Below are positions 1 through 10,933 of a stretch of 64,000 bases of DNA, in pieces. The stretch is from Oxyruncus cristatus. Lineage: Eukaryota; Chordata; Aves; Passeriformes; Cotingidae. Where the stretch lies: positions 445,776-509,775 of the forward strand of contig VXAY01002359.1 of assembly GCA_013399855.1 (NCBI GenBank), read 5' to 3'. The translations under genes were made by a program, and so were the position numbers. The notes under the pieces were generated by a model that saw nothing but the letters and a program-made list of their open reading frames with translations, was not told the origin of the DNA and did no database searches. The stretch's first letter is position 1. Every line of letters starts with the position of its first letter.

Positions 1-2078
1 AAGCTGGATTGGGAAAACTGTTTACCTCCTGATGGCATTCTTTTTTTCCTTTTTCATCTTCTAAACTTTAAAAAAACCCTAGAGTTTTGTTGGCATTCAC
101 AGATCTACTATGGAATCTCTTGTATAGTAATAATAAAAAATTATTACCTCTCATTCTAGGAAATATAATTTAAAATAGAAAGAACTACAACTTCCCTAAT
201 GAGAGAATAATCAACAACAATCCTGGAGAATGTTTGTGCACCAATGTTTTCCTCACTACTTAACTTGTAAACACATTCCTCTGACTGCTTATTATGAAAT
301 ACTTGACAGCCTTAGCTGCATTAAGGTGTAATAAAAAATACTTTGGCCCTACTCTTAGTGCACACAGCAGCTCTTTTGCTCCTTTGTCCTCTGTACTTTG
401 CTTGCTGCAAGCAGCATAATCAGTTACGCAGCATTAACACCTACACCCCACTTTTGTGAACAAACAGAACAGTAAGTTTGACAACACGTTAAACTGCAGG
501 TGAAGATACATGAGTGGGCTTTGATGTACTGTAGGAGGTATCCCAGATTAGAGCAACAGTTTCTGAAAGTTTAAAGATTTAAGTAAATTCCCATAGTAAG
601 GCAGGTGACATGAATTCTGCCCCGAGTCCACAGCCTCTCTTAAAATTACACACAGCAAAGGAGGGCAGCGGCCTCTGCTCTCCTCGCACAGCTGACATCA
701 AAACTTGCCCAGATAAAGATGCACCAAGAAACTCTGTGCAGGTTTAACTCAGATAGGAACTCTTAAAAATTGCTATTTCCTCTTCTCTCCTTCAGGAAGC
801 ACATCAAACTGAACACAGCCCATGCTGGCACCCAAACTCCACCTTCACCCTGCACAGCATCAGGATACCACAACAATCACACATAAGAGTGGAATAAAAA
901 GGAAGCTGCCCAGTCCCATCTAAAACCTATTATCCAACATGTACTGCACAAAGTCTTCTCCATGGGAAGGGACCAACCAACTAGCCATCGACCAACTGGT
1001 CTGATTGTGCTTTTTGACCCAAAAATAGATGCCAGAAAACCCAGTTCAGATAACACACTCCTGTTTCTCAAAAGGTCACGCTTTTCAAACAAGAATTCAC
1101 ACAAGAACTGATGCAAATTCGGTTTAAAATTATCCCTCCACCAAGCTACACCTCAGAGAGTGCACTCTTATTTTTCCCATGCTTCCAGACACTGACACCG
1201 TTTCCAAACAGGAGCTGTTACGAAGCATCTCCTACCCCTCTTCACGTTTAAAAGTCACTTTCCACACAGCACGAGAGAAATTCCATCTCTCACCACTACA
1301 CCGCAGACTCCTCACCACTCTCATTGCCACAACCCCTCTGTGCTACTTGCTCCCTCGTTTCCACTTGCCTGTCACCTGAATAACTGCTTAATGCCATCCC
1401 CAGCTGCCGTGGCAGGCGCTTCACAGCTGTGTGAGCCAGTGCCGAGGATCAGGGTTAGGCGCTGAAGGTATTTCCCCTTCCAAGCAGAAACCACCGTCCT
1501 TAGTTGCTCATCACCCCCTCTCCGCCCCGATCTGCCACCTCGCTCCCTGGGCTGCTCCAGCCAGGACGAAGCCGGTTTGAACCTTCACGCTGAGCCATCG
1601 GAGCGGGCTCGTTTCGGCTGGAGCAGCTCGGGGAGCTCCAGCTCCGCCGGCACAGGGGGAAGCAGCGACACACTGTAAGTGACCCGGCCAGCGGGGCTGA
1701 AGGCCGAGGGAAACACATCCCCACACTGCTGGCTGTGCTCGTACCCTGTGCAGAGCCCCTCCGCACACACGGCCGGGCAGGGGCTGCGCAGCACACGAAC
1801 ACAGCGGGAGGGAAGCGGCTGCGGGCTCCGCCGAGCCGCTCCTCCCTCGCAGCTGATGAGGCTCCAGTCCCTCCCTGCAACCGCAGCTCCGGCTATTTCT
1901 TATTGCTTTCTATTTCCTTGTGGCTCCAGGCACGGAGTCACGGCCGAGCGCCTCCTGGCACAGTGACATCGCCCACGCCGATGCCCCACGGAGCACCCCC
2001 GCCCCAGCGCCGCTCCCCTGGCCCCCGCCCTCGCCAGCCCCGGCCCCGCGGCCCGGCGGGGAGCGGGCCCCGGCTCAC
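1..2078 (-). other. WDFY1: WDFY1 intron 1 (partial, runs off left edge)
   Basis: This is intron sequence downstream of the WDFY1 exon 1 donor on the minus strand. I looked for WDFY1 exon 2, which begins after the ...ASED-R boundary in the human protein, and did not find it, so the intron continues beyond position 1. About 1490-2078 is GC-rich and belongs to the WDFY1 CpG island; the rest is AT-rich and unremarkable. The open frames inside the GC-rich part carry no recognisable domain and are best explained by low stop-codon density. Confidence 0.8.
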
Positions 2079-2215
2079 CTGTCTTCGCTGGCCGTGATGA
2101 CGCCGTCCTCCTTGGGGATGAGGAGCGCGGCGCTCACCGCGTCCTGGTGCCCCTCGACCTTGCTGAGCAGGACGGGCCGCCGGCTCTGCGGCCGCGAGTG
2201 GATCTCGGCCGCCAT
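2079..2215 (-). CDS. WDFY1: WDFY1 coding exon 1 (WD repeat and FYVE domain-containing protein 1)
   Basis: Reading the minus strand from the ATG at 2215 gives 45 codons plus two bases before a donor (AG|GTGAGC, intron from 2078). The peptide starts MAAEIHSRPQSRRPVLLSKV and ends ITASED. It matches the human WDFY1 N-terminus almost residue for residue, as I recall that protein, and covers the start of the first WD40 repeat. WDFY1 family proteins combine WD40 repeats with a FYVE zinc finger that binds phosphatidylinositol 3-phosphate on early endosomes, and WDFY1 has been linked to TLR3/TLR4 signalling. Only this exon is present, so the FYVE domain cannot be seen. The start lies in a good context (GCGCGATGG) inside a CpG island. 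Confidence 0.95.
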
Positions 2216-2340
2216 CGCGCCGTAACGCCCCGTGTAGCGGCGCCGAGCCGGGCCGAGGTGCCCCGTGTAGCGGCGCAGCTCAGCCGCGCGCCGATGCCGT
2301 CACGGGCGTGGGGCGGGATAAGGCGGCAGGCGTATTCTCT
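2216..2340 (-). promoter_or_regulatory. WDFY1: WDFY1 5'UTR and core promoter
   Basis: This is GC-rich, TATA-less sequence immediately upstream of the WDFY1 ATG. It contains a GC box (GGGGCGGG around 2310-2317), a TGACGG element and a 17-bp perfect direct repeat (2227-2243 and 2260-2276). The transcription start site is not visible from sequence alone. Human MRPL44 lies upstream of WDFY1 on the opposite strand, but no MRPL44 start is seen here. Confidence 0.6.
2227..2276. repeat. 17-bp direct repeat in WDFY1 5'UTR/promoter
   Basis: GCCCCGTGTAGCGGCGC occurs at 2227-2243 and again, identically, at 2260-2276, a 33-bp period. The sequence following each copy is only loosely similar, so this looks like a partly decayed tandem duplication. 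Confidence 0.9.
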
Positions 2341-2530
2341 AGAATAGAAGGGCCAGATGGGGCCGTATTTCGTAGAAAAGCGGAGAAAAGCGATCTGGCT
2401 CCGGGCCGGGCTCCGGTGGGGTCGTGTCCCCTCCGGGAATGCCCAGGGAGACAAGGTGGCCGTGGGTTCAAACATGTGTGTTCGTGGCGTGCGCCGCGGG
2501 GCTGGCTGTGCTCTGCCCAGGAAAAGTCAT

Positions 2531-4980
2531 TGCCACCATCCCTGCTCAAGGAGCCTCGCCTGCCTGGGGCCACCACAACACAGCAGAAGAAAGGCTATTC
2601 CCCCTGGAGTAATTAACGGAGGGATATGGGCTGAGGAAGGATGTGTAGTCACAGGAAATAGATTAACTGTTTTCTGTCTGTTAAACCAGAAGCAGCTGTA
2701 AGTCTTTAAGTCCTTAAGCAGCTGGATTGTGCTGTAATTGTGTCTCTGCATCCAATGCATGTGAATATTGGCCACAAAGCTCGTTAACCAAGGGCAGAAT
2801 TCCTCCTAGTTTTATATTTGAACAACAGTGTGTTATATGTATGATTCATATATATTATATATAAATACAACATACATATTTACATGTATTATATAGCCAA
2901 CACACTGGGCTTAACTGAAAATCCTAACTGGGAGCTGGCTGAAGCTTTTTCAGCTCTGAATGTCCTGGACAGAACTGTGCCCAAAGAGATGAGCTACAAG
3001 ATGAGGGGCAGACAAACCCCCTGGAGCACAGTGGTGAGGTCTGTACCATTTGATCAAAGCCATCACAGACCATGTCACACACCTGCAGCCCAGGAGGCTT
3101 TCCCAGGCTCCTGGGGGGAGGGCAGCAGTCAGCAATTATCTTTACTGCTGACCTGCTCCAAGACCCCGACCTACTCCAAGGGAGGAATTTTGTAGCTGAG
3201 AAACCCAGTAAGGGAGATTGGCTAGACAGCAAAGGAAACAGACACAGGAAGAATAGGTCCAGCTTGAAGTTTTTAAGATACTTTTGGTTAAATACACTTT
3301 GTTTTGCCTCAGCATTTTCCTGTTTCCTTATTTTTCCTCTGTATTTCCAGAATCCAACTTTCTTCTATCTTTCTTACTTCCTGAGCCCTGCCCACTCCCA
3401 CTTGTTCAGGTCATGCCTGTGCCATGGTGCTTTGCTTTCTCCAATGTTCCTCTTTTGGTCCAGTTCATAAACTTACAACCTTCTTTTTCTTTCCATTTAT
3501 TCTTCTTTCTCAGCCTAATTTTTCTATCACCATGTCTGCACCAGCACCACAATCAAACCCAGCAGCAAACCAACTCACTCTGCACCACCTCAAATCTCCC
3601 ATGGTTCTGAATAGGCTCATCTGTAAGATGAAGGGAAGATATCAGTCCCTGTAACAAGGGACTGACTACATCCCCTTCTTCCAGGGCTGTGCAGGCCTTC
3701 ACCCAAGCTTCACACGGAGCAGGCACAGGAGGATATATGTAGGAAACAGGTCTTTCAAAACAAGTGACTCACTGTGCAGAGCTATCCCAAGAGCCCATCC
3801 CAGAGCCTCAGAAGGATGCTGTGCCTGAATCCCCTTTGAACCTAGAGGAATTAGACATAAATCTCCTTTTGAGGCTTGTAGTCTCCACACCTACAAACCT
3901 TACACTGCTGTATCCTACAGGGAGCTTTAGGGTTTCTCCTGGTGTTTTACTGCTCAATACCTGCTCCAGAGCCGAGGTCCACCACACAGCAGAGCTGCTG
4001 CCTCAGCCCACTGCACTCAGGGATGCTGCTGCATGCAAACACTCTTCTGTGGGATCACCTGTAATCATTTACCAGTTCCTTGTACCAGAACTGCTGTCAC
4101 CGGAAGCTCCAGGGTTAAATTTAAGATTTTATCCAGTAATGTGCTGGTCTGTGCTGCCACGAGAACCTGGCCTGAATGCCACTTGTAAGGGGAGACCTGG
4201 GGCATGGCAGTCAGGTTTGGTTACCGAGGACGAGAAAATTACTCCAGGTCTGGTCTAACAAATTGGCCCAATTAAGACAATAGGCAAAGACCACATAAGT
4301 GAAATACATGGAACAGCTGGATCTGAAAAACCTTCAAACACAATATTTCAGGCCTTAACTATGTTTGCTGTGCTTGCAAACAGCAATACAGCATTTGGCC
4401 CAGTGGACATACCTGCAGTCAGAATTAGTAATTCGTGATCCAAGCAGCCACCAAAGGCACCTTGTTGCCCAGTGGTCTGTTTTTTTGCTCAGACTTGTAC
4501 ACACCTATCCCTCTGCATTTTAAGCCTGACCTATTTAGCTCCTGCCCGTTGTCAGAAGTGAGATTCTGGCTCTCTGCCCAAAGAAGAGAAAAGAACTCTC
4601 CCTTACAAAGGCTGCACAGCAGGGACTCCGTGTGAATGTGCAGCTCTAGGATGGCATATCCACGGGGAAACGTTTTCAAGAGCAACTATCCAAAATCTTC
4701 ATTTGATGATTAGTGGTTTCGAGCTTTTTTTAACCTTCCTTTCTTATCACGTAAGATATTCCCTCTGGCCTTCATCAGCTGGTGCTCATCATCCTGCTGA
4801 CCTTGGCTTGGGAGCGTGGTGGAAACGCCTTCTACCAGCTCTTCCACGTCCTGGATGGAGAGCCACCTCCTGCGGGAGCCGGGGACGTGAAAACAGCTCT
4901 CGTTTCCCACGTCCCGAGGCACATCCCGCTCCGGAATCCCAGGGTGAGGGACCAGCCCCGGGACACGGTGCCGTGCGCGC
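2531..4980. other. Intergenic DNA between WDFY1 and SERPINE2, left part
   Basis: I see no recognisable gene. An AT-rich patch with TATATA runs lies near 2830-2890 and a pyrimidine-rich patch near 3280-3540. The longest open frame (3764-4258, plus, 164 codons) has no recognisable motif and is probably chance. MRPL44 would be expected here from human gene order but no part of it was recognised on either strand. Confidence 0.6.
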
Positions 4981-4986
4981 GGCCGC

Positions 4987-5002
4987 CCGCCAGGGGGCGC
5001 TG
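4987..5002 (+). promoter_or_regulatory. Predicted CTCF-binding motif
   Basis: The sequence CCGCCAGGGGGCGCTG closely matches the CTCF core consensus (CCACCAGGGGGCGCTA), including the invariant CAGGGGGCGC. It lies between two same-strand genes, about 2.7 kb upstream of the WDFY1 promoter and 5.3 kb past the SERPINE2 poly(A) site, where a domain boundary would be plausible. Occupancy cannot be judged from sequence. Confidence 0.7.
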
Positions 5003-5022
5003 CCGGAGCGCCGGGACCGGGA

Positions 5023-5425
5023 GACAGCGGGATATGGGAATACGGGGACATGGAACACAGGGACATGGGAACAGGGCGATACGGGGATGTAGGGACATGG
5101 GCATAGGGGAATAGGGAGACAGGGGATAGGGAGGTAGGGGGACATGTATATATGGGGACATGGGGATATGAGGAAGGGGGGATATGGGGAAAGAGGGACA
5201 TGGGTATGGGCACAGGGGGATGTGGAAGCGGGGAGTGTGGGGACATGTGGCATATGGGCGGAGGGGGATATGGACACGGGGACGTGGGCACGGGGGACAC
5301 GAGGATATAGGCATGGGGATGGGGGACATAGGGACAGGGGGATATGGGGACCCAGAGGGTATGGGGATACAGGGATGAGGGACATAGGGATAGAGGGATA
5401 TGGGGACATGGAGGCAATGGGAACC
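5023..5425 (+). repeat. G-rich minisatellite (GGGGACATGGGGATAT-type)
   Basis: About 400 bp consist of irregular copies of short units such as GGGGACAT, GGGGATAT and GGGATAGG, with almost no C on the plus strand. Unit order and spacing drift, so this is a degenerate array. The closely spaced runs of three to five G could form G-quadruplexes. Long open frames on both strands here (up to 262 codons, reading PHIPMSP-like repeats on the minus strand) are low-complexity by-products and not genes. Confidence 0.9.
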
Positions 5426-5429
5426 TCCT

Positions 5430-8400
5430 GCTGAAACATTGCCTCCTGGAGAGGCCAGGAGGGCAAGAAATGCACCTGTTCAGCCCCTCTTTTGACCCCA
5501 GTGCTTACAGGACACCCATCAGAGCTCCCAATAGAAAAAAAACCCAAAAAAAACCCCAAAAAACAAGCCCAGAACAAGACAGTTAAAATTCCATCATTCC
5601 CCCTCAGAATGGTTTTAGGGGGAATTTCTTTGGTTGGTGGGTTTTTTTAAGCCCTTTTTCTAAGGTGGAGCGTTGAAGGTGGCACTGCTTCTCAGAGGGA
5701 CACACGTGGCCCCAGCCCCCTGAAGCGCAGTGGTGCCTGCTGGGGAGAGCTGGGAGCCAGGGGTTCGGGGGCAATGCGCAAAAGGGACCAGAGGTGACAC
5801 AGAGCTGTGCTTCCTACAGGCACACACCTGCCAGCAAGGACTGGAGCAGGGCAATAGCAGTGTCCTCACCACAACCATTTCAGGGAGGTGGAAGAGCCCA
5901 GGCTGGTCAGATAAAACAAGAGATACAGCCCTGCCTTCCCCTTTCACCAGCTACCTGTTCTGATCCCAAACCAGCCAGAGCAAAACAGTCTGGAAGTGAA
6001 ACAAATGCTGCCTGTGAACCAAGGAAACATACCCAGCCCTTCTGTCTAGGGCAGGGTGGCTTACAGCCAGTCTAATTAACTGATGGCCACAGGCTCCAGG
6101 TGCTCAGTGCCCCAAAGAAAAATCATCTGATTCACTCCCTCTGTTGCACAAATGCCCTTCAGGAGCTGATACATTTAATTACAGGGAAGTTGGTGCATTA
6201 GGAGCCCAGATCCAGTATTCAAGGGAAATGCCATGAGCTTAGCAGCCAGAAAAGGCTTGGGGATGCTAATCCTTGGGTAAGGGTAGATTGTGCATCAGCA
6301 GCATGGTGGAATGGAAATGACACAATGTTAATGCATAATGCACGCTACACGCACCCCAGACAGGGTCCAACCTTCCAGACTGTAACACCTATCATCAACA
6401 CAGCCTTGAAAGCAAAAATTAACAACCCTGGGAATTCCAGCATGATCTGAAGGACAGAGAGGACTGAAGGCAGCACGGCACGGAGGGGGCTGTCCTGCTG
6501 TGAGGACAGGTGGATGTGGCAGCATCCACCCAACATGACTCCATCACTACCACAGAAAATTGTCATCCAGTAAGTGAACAGTGGCCACCCAGCCCTAGCT
6601 GCAAGCCCAGCAATCCGAGGGCAAGGAGAGCTGCAGTTTGTCCCCAGCACCCCACTCTTCGGGAGGAGGGTGACTGCATCACCCCCTGCGGTTTCTACCT
6701 TTAGGTTCCCCTCGTGCTTTTAAGAGGTACTTTTGTCCTCCTGGATGTCACATGCAACACAGACTCCTGGCACCACAGTAATAATGGAAATTATTAGTGT
6801 TAGACAAGTTTCAACCACTGTATTACTACTAAAATACATGCAGTTAAACTGCATTGGTGGGGCTAAGCTGAAGGGCTTTTACTTTCTTTGAAGCACAAGG
6901 GAGAGTTCATAAAATGTTGCTTACAAAAGAGGTATTTCTCTTTTTCATCTTTATTAACTCACATTGCTGCTGGAAGGCAATGCAGCCATGTTTTTAATGG
7001 AGAGTTTGCAGTCAGAAGAGGGCTGCCAGCAGGGAATGTGCTGTAATGCCAAGGGGTGGACAGTAGTTATGCCTTTATGGCTGAGGAACTGGCCCTTCCC
7101 TATATTTTCCATTCTGTCCAGCAAACAAGATTTGAAAACAAAGTCTTAATGAAATGTGGAAGTTGTTAAAGAAAACTAGTTTTTTAGAGCTCTCTGAAGT
7201 TACAAAAACAAAGTTGAGACACAGTTTGGCAGATTAATAGCCTGCTATTTTACCTGTTAATTACTTCATGACTAACTACTTTCTTTATTTCAGATCTGGC
7301 TTAGGAAACTTATGGCAAGTTCTACCAAACTTTTTCTCCCTAGTTACTTTCTAGGCTAAAGCAATTGCCACTACTGGCATTTTTCACAATTGGTCCCTGC
7401 CCAGGGTTTCAGCCTCTCACAAAGAGCTAAGTCTCTCCAGGCTCTCCACCTCAGAAGTTTACCTCGGCTTTTAAAGACTGAGAAACTGAGGCAACCATAG
7501 AGAGAGCAGCCAGGAACAGCAGATAATAGAATTATCTGAGCAACAGTTCTACAACTCCTTCCTGAAGTTACCAATCCATTAGTAAGTTTTACACATTCAG
7601 TGTCATGGTTTCTGTTCTTCTGTGAGGATGGTTCCTCCCCAGCCCTCCTACCCTCAGGCAGGGTGCAGGGCTGCTGCATCACAGGGCTCAGGGGCTCAAA
7701 ACCACCCTGGCTTTGCCATGAAGTTCAACTGTGAAGCAGCTGGGAGTAAAGGAGGAGTAGACAGAAGCAGAACCAAGCAACATGAGCATTCACCTTAGGC
7801 TTGACATTCCTAGAGACAAAGGTGACCTTAAAAAAAAAAATTAACATACAACCTCTGCTGATTGCAATCAGATTCCCCAAAGCCTTTCAAGAGCAGCTGA
7901 CAGACTGCTACATTAAGGGTTAATAAGACTACAGTAAGCACGTCCCTAATGCTAAAACACCCCACTGAACTTTACTTTGTCAAGCAGGACTGGAAATTTG
8001 ATATTAATCAACTCCCAGGACAGAAGAGTACAGACACTGTTTTTATAGCACTACTAAAAAGGAAGTTTTTAGCAGATAACCTAACCCCCATCTTCTGAGA
8101 CTCTCAATTCACTTCCCGTTACCCTGATCTCCCTTACCCAGTTTATAGGCAGATACTACCAGCATTTGTTAAGCTTTTCTTTCCCAGCACTGAGGGGGAA
8201 AAAAAAAAAAATACTGCCTTACAGCAGCAGAGCTGAAAAACCCTTTTTCTGCACGGTGACTTAATCCACTCTTGTACCACAGAACCTTGAAGCTCACAAG
8301 TAGCTGCTACGTGTGACATTCTCAGTTTGCTCAGAGCTCAGCTCGGGCAGGTACTCCTGACCCCATCAGTGTCAATAAGGCTGTTCACCTTTGCTAAGCC

Positions 8401-10237
8401 ACCCTCTTCACTGTCCACTGACCAGGGCACAAAGAAAATACCCAGTTACTCGTTGTGCAGTGCTCCAAAGCAATCATCTTATTTTGCAAATTATTTCAGG
8501 ACTAACAGAAGGAACTGACAGTTGTTTACACAGAAACTGTGCTAAGGCAAACTTGAAAGCTTATGTCACTGCATTTTTTTTCTTGCCCAAACCTAATCCC
8601 AAGCCTGCTTGCTGCCCAGATCACACACTGCTGTTGTGTGCAAGTCTCGTGGGAGTCCAGTTTGAGTGCCAACCCCGTAATATTTGAATTCTCACCACAA
8701 ACATTAAATAGAAGCAACTGGAAAATTCTCATATTGCAATTTTGATACCAAAATAGCAGCTGTTACTCTGAAATACTGTTCCAGAGCCCAAAGATGATGC
8801 CTTGTACCCCAGTAGCCACTTCTCACACATATAATTGTTTCTCAAGTCTAGCTCAGGTGCTCCTGGCTATGTAGTTTCTGTGAGGCAACATTTCTCTATT
8901 TTTGCAGGAGAAACCATATCCAAACTAGATTCAAGACAAACCAATCCAAGTGTCACAGTAATTGCACACAACCCAGTAGCAATTCTGTCAGTACTTGTGC
9001 TCCTTACCTCCACGAGATGCAAGGAATTGAGGGCAAGTCTGGCCAGGCTAGCCAGGAGAGCTCCCCTGCTCAGCACCAGAATCTTTAGTTACATTACTCA
9101 TATACTTATTTTTCAGTTTTGTTTGGGGGTTTTCTTGTCTTTTTTTTTTTTTTTCCCCTTCCCCACCTGCATGGCTCAGTTTCTCTTCAACAGAACAGCA
9201 AGATAACTAGGTCCTGCTAGTCCCTCCATGCACCTTAGTCAGGTCCAGGAGACCCAGCCCTCAGCCTGCAGCAGGAGCACTCCCTTCCCAGCTTAAGAGG
9301 ATTTGGTGGTAGGCAGCTAATACATCCCATAAAGGACAGCCCAACAGATTTATTCCTCTTGTCAACTGCAGTGCTCAACTCAAGCAGGAAAAGAGAGGCC
9401 AGCAGTTTGGCCCACTATCTGGCAGCATATTATGAGCTCTCCTCCCAGGCTTTGTACTGGGTTAGGACTGGCCATGCACAACACATCCAGGTATTTTCAG
9501 CTGGAAGCCTTTTCTCTCTTCATCTTGTATTCTTGCCTGACAAAGAAGCTCAATGCTCATTCACCCTCCAGCTTAAGGATACATGCAACAGTCACCTACT
9601 TACACTAGGGCTGAGTGCAGGAATTTCTCCCCCAGACCAGCAGCAGCCAGGCTCCTCTCCCTGCAAGCCTGCCCTTAAGAGAAGCAGCTAACATCAAAGA
9701 TTTACCTTACCCACCCCAAATCCCTCGGTTGCCACAGGAGCAGTACAACCTGCTTTCAAGCAGAGAACATCTGTGATGAGCCAAAAGGGATTTACTGCTC
9801 ATCTTTTGAGGAGTTTTACACTCAGGAGAGTCCTGCAAGGGGCAGGAAGAAATGCCAGTGTGCATAAAACCTACACCACAGAGAACAGGAGGAAAGGCCC
9901 CAGAGGTGCATTGAGATGCCTTCACAGGGCAGTTTTTAGCAGTAACTTGGGCACGGCAAATGGAGTTTGGTCTTCAGATACTCAACTTATGGATAATTCA
10001 TCCACAGCAGAATGACTTCAGCAAAAAAAAAATGTAATCAGCAGCATGGACTAAAAATAAACAAAAAAATCAAAAAACCCCAAAACCCCCAAACCAACAA
10101 AAAAAAATACACAAAAAAACACCCCAAACCACACCCCCCCACACAACAAAAAGGTCTCACAAAACCACCCTCCTTTCACAGTCCTTAAAAGTAAGTCTCA
10201 AACAAGTAGTTCACAGGGCTCTGGAGCCAAATATCCA
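5430..10237. other. Intergenic DNA between WDFY1 and SERPINE2, right part
   Basis: I recognise no gene. Low-complexity A/C tracts occur at about 5537-5572 (A runs broken by CCC/CCCC) and near 8193-8210, and a T tract lies at about 9137-9158. No tRNA, no intact transposon and no MRPL44 coding sequence were seen. There is no assembly gap here. Confidence 0.6.
10021..10155. repeat. A/C-rich low-complexity tract
   Basis: Runs of A are interrupted by CCCC blocks (AAACCCC, ACCCCCCCAC and similar) over about 130 bp. The tract lies 110-250 bp past the SERPINE2 poly(A) signal. On the transcribed minus strand it reads as G/T-rich sequence, but it is too distant to be the core downstream element. Similar A/C tracts recur at 5537-5572, 36899-36945 and 55508-55590. 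Confidence 0.85.
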
Positions 10238-10262
10238 CCAGCACATCCATGATCCACAACAC
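10238..10262 (-). promoter_or_regulatory. GT-rich downstream element for SERPINE2 3'-end processing
   Basis: On the minus strand, 20-50 nt past the AATAAA signal, the sequence is GT-rich (GTGTTGTGG and TGTGCTGGTGG). This is the position and composition expected for the CstF-binding downstream element. Confidence 0.45.
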
Positions 10263-10281
10263 TGACTGTTCATAATGCACT

Positions 10282-10287
10282 TTTATT
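10282..10287 (-). terminator. SERPINE2: SERPINE2 distal poly(A) signal AATAAA
   Basis: TTTATT on the plus strand reads AATAAA on the minus strand. It lies about 610 nt after the SERPINE2 stop codon and is followed by GT-rich sequence, making it the likely main polyadenylation signal. Cleavage is expected around 10255-10272. Confidence 0.65.
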
Positions 10288-10456
10288 TTTTTTCCTTTGT
10301 ACAAAAACAAATATAAAATTTAAATCCAATAGAAAGTGTATACTAGCAATGACAAGTTTACATTACAATAAGACAGGACAATGCGATGTGTATTGAACAC
10401 CACATTAGTTTTAAAACTCTCAGTGATACATGCACTATATAAAAACTGCTAGAACT

Positions 10457-10462
10457 TTTATT
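10457..10462 (-). terminator. SERPINE2: Possible proximal poly(A) signal AATAAA
   Basis: A second minus-strand AATAAA lies about 435 nt after the stop codon and would give a shorter 3'UTR if used. No obvious GT-rich element follows it, so it may be silent. Confidence 0.35.
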
Positions 10463-10895
10463 CTATTTCTACCAAGAATATCCAGGTACCAAGATACTCA
10501 AGAACCAAAAGTAATCTTGATAGGTGGCATCTACAAAATTAGACCTTTTCCACACACAAGGAGAAACCAACATTAATAGAAACGTTTATCATTCTTTGTT
10601 AAAATCCTCTCACAAAAAGCCATACATAAAATTCTTAGTAGATACAGAAAAAGCTCAAAAGCTGTTAGCATAGGTAACCATTCAGTAGTTTAGGGAATCT
10701 TTTAGACATTTTGAAGAGATACTGTAGTTTTCAATCTGTATGTTTCCCCACAAAGCCAGAACTATGTCGACTCCTGTTTCAAAACCTAGTCAGTGGTTAA
10801 AACTAGCTCTTGAGTGAAGTCAAAGAGTAGTGTACAAAATATTTAACAGAACAGGGGTGTGCCTGTTTACTTCTTGAAGAAAGTCTTTTCCACAT

Positions 10896-10933
10896 TCAAG
10901 GTTTGTTTATTTGTCCCATAAACAAGATTGTAC
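10896..10933 (-). CDS. SERPINE2: SERPINE2 exon 9, coding part (C-terminus)
   Basis: The acceptor CCCTCAG ends at 10934. The exon completes the split Gly codon (G|GT) and encodes TILFMGQINKP followed by TGA. Human reads AVLFMGQINKP, so the terminal strand is conserved. Confidence 0.95.

Larger units (their letters stand above)
1490..2530. promoter_or_regulatory. CpG island over WDFY1 exon 1
   Basis: Base composition shifts sharply to GC-rich with many CpG dinucleotides, while sequence before about 1400 and after about 2550 is ordinary. The island covers WDFY1 exon 1 and its upstream region, as expected for a broadly expressed gene. The edges are judged by eye. Confidence 0.7.
10265..10895 (-). 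other. SERPINE2: SERPINE2 3'UTR
   Basis: This is the untranslated part of the last exon, from the base after the TGA stop (10896-10898) to the presumed cleavage region. It is AT-rich, about 630 nt long, and contains two AATAAA signals. Confidence 0.7.

Noticed and set aside
2331..2350. Heat-shock-element-like TTCTCTAGAA upstream of WDFY1
   Set aside because: The spacing between the TTC and GAA half-sites is wrong for an HSF site.
3764..4258. 164-codon plus-strand open frame in the intergenic region
   Set aside because: No recognisable domain, not similar to the expected MRPL44, and within the length expected by chance in 64 kb.
4710..5577. Open frames of 235 and 262 codons on the minus strand with proline/histidine/serine-rich translation
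   Set aside because: They are translations of the G-rich minisatellite. Open frames occur in several registers and on both strands, with no flanking gene signals.
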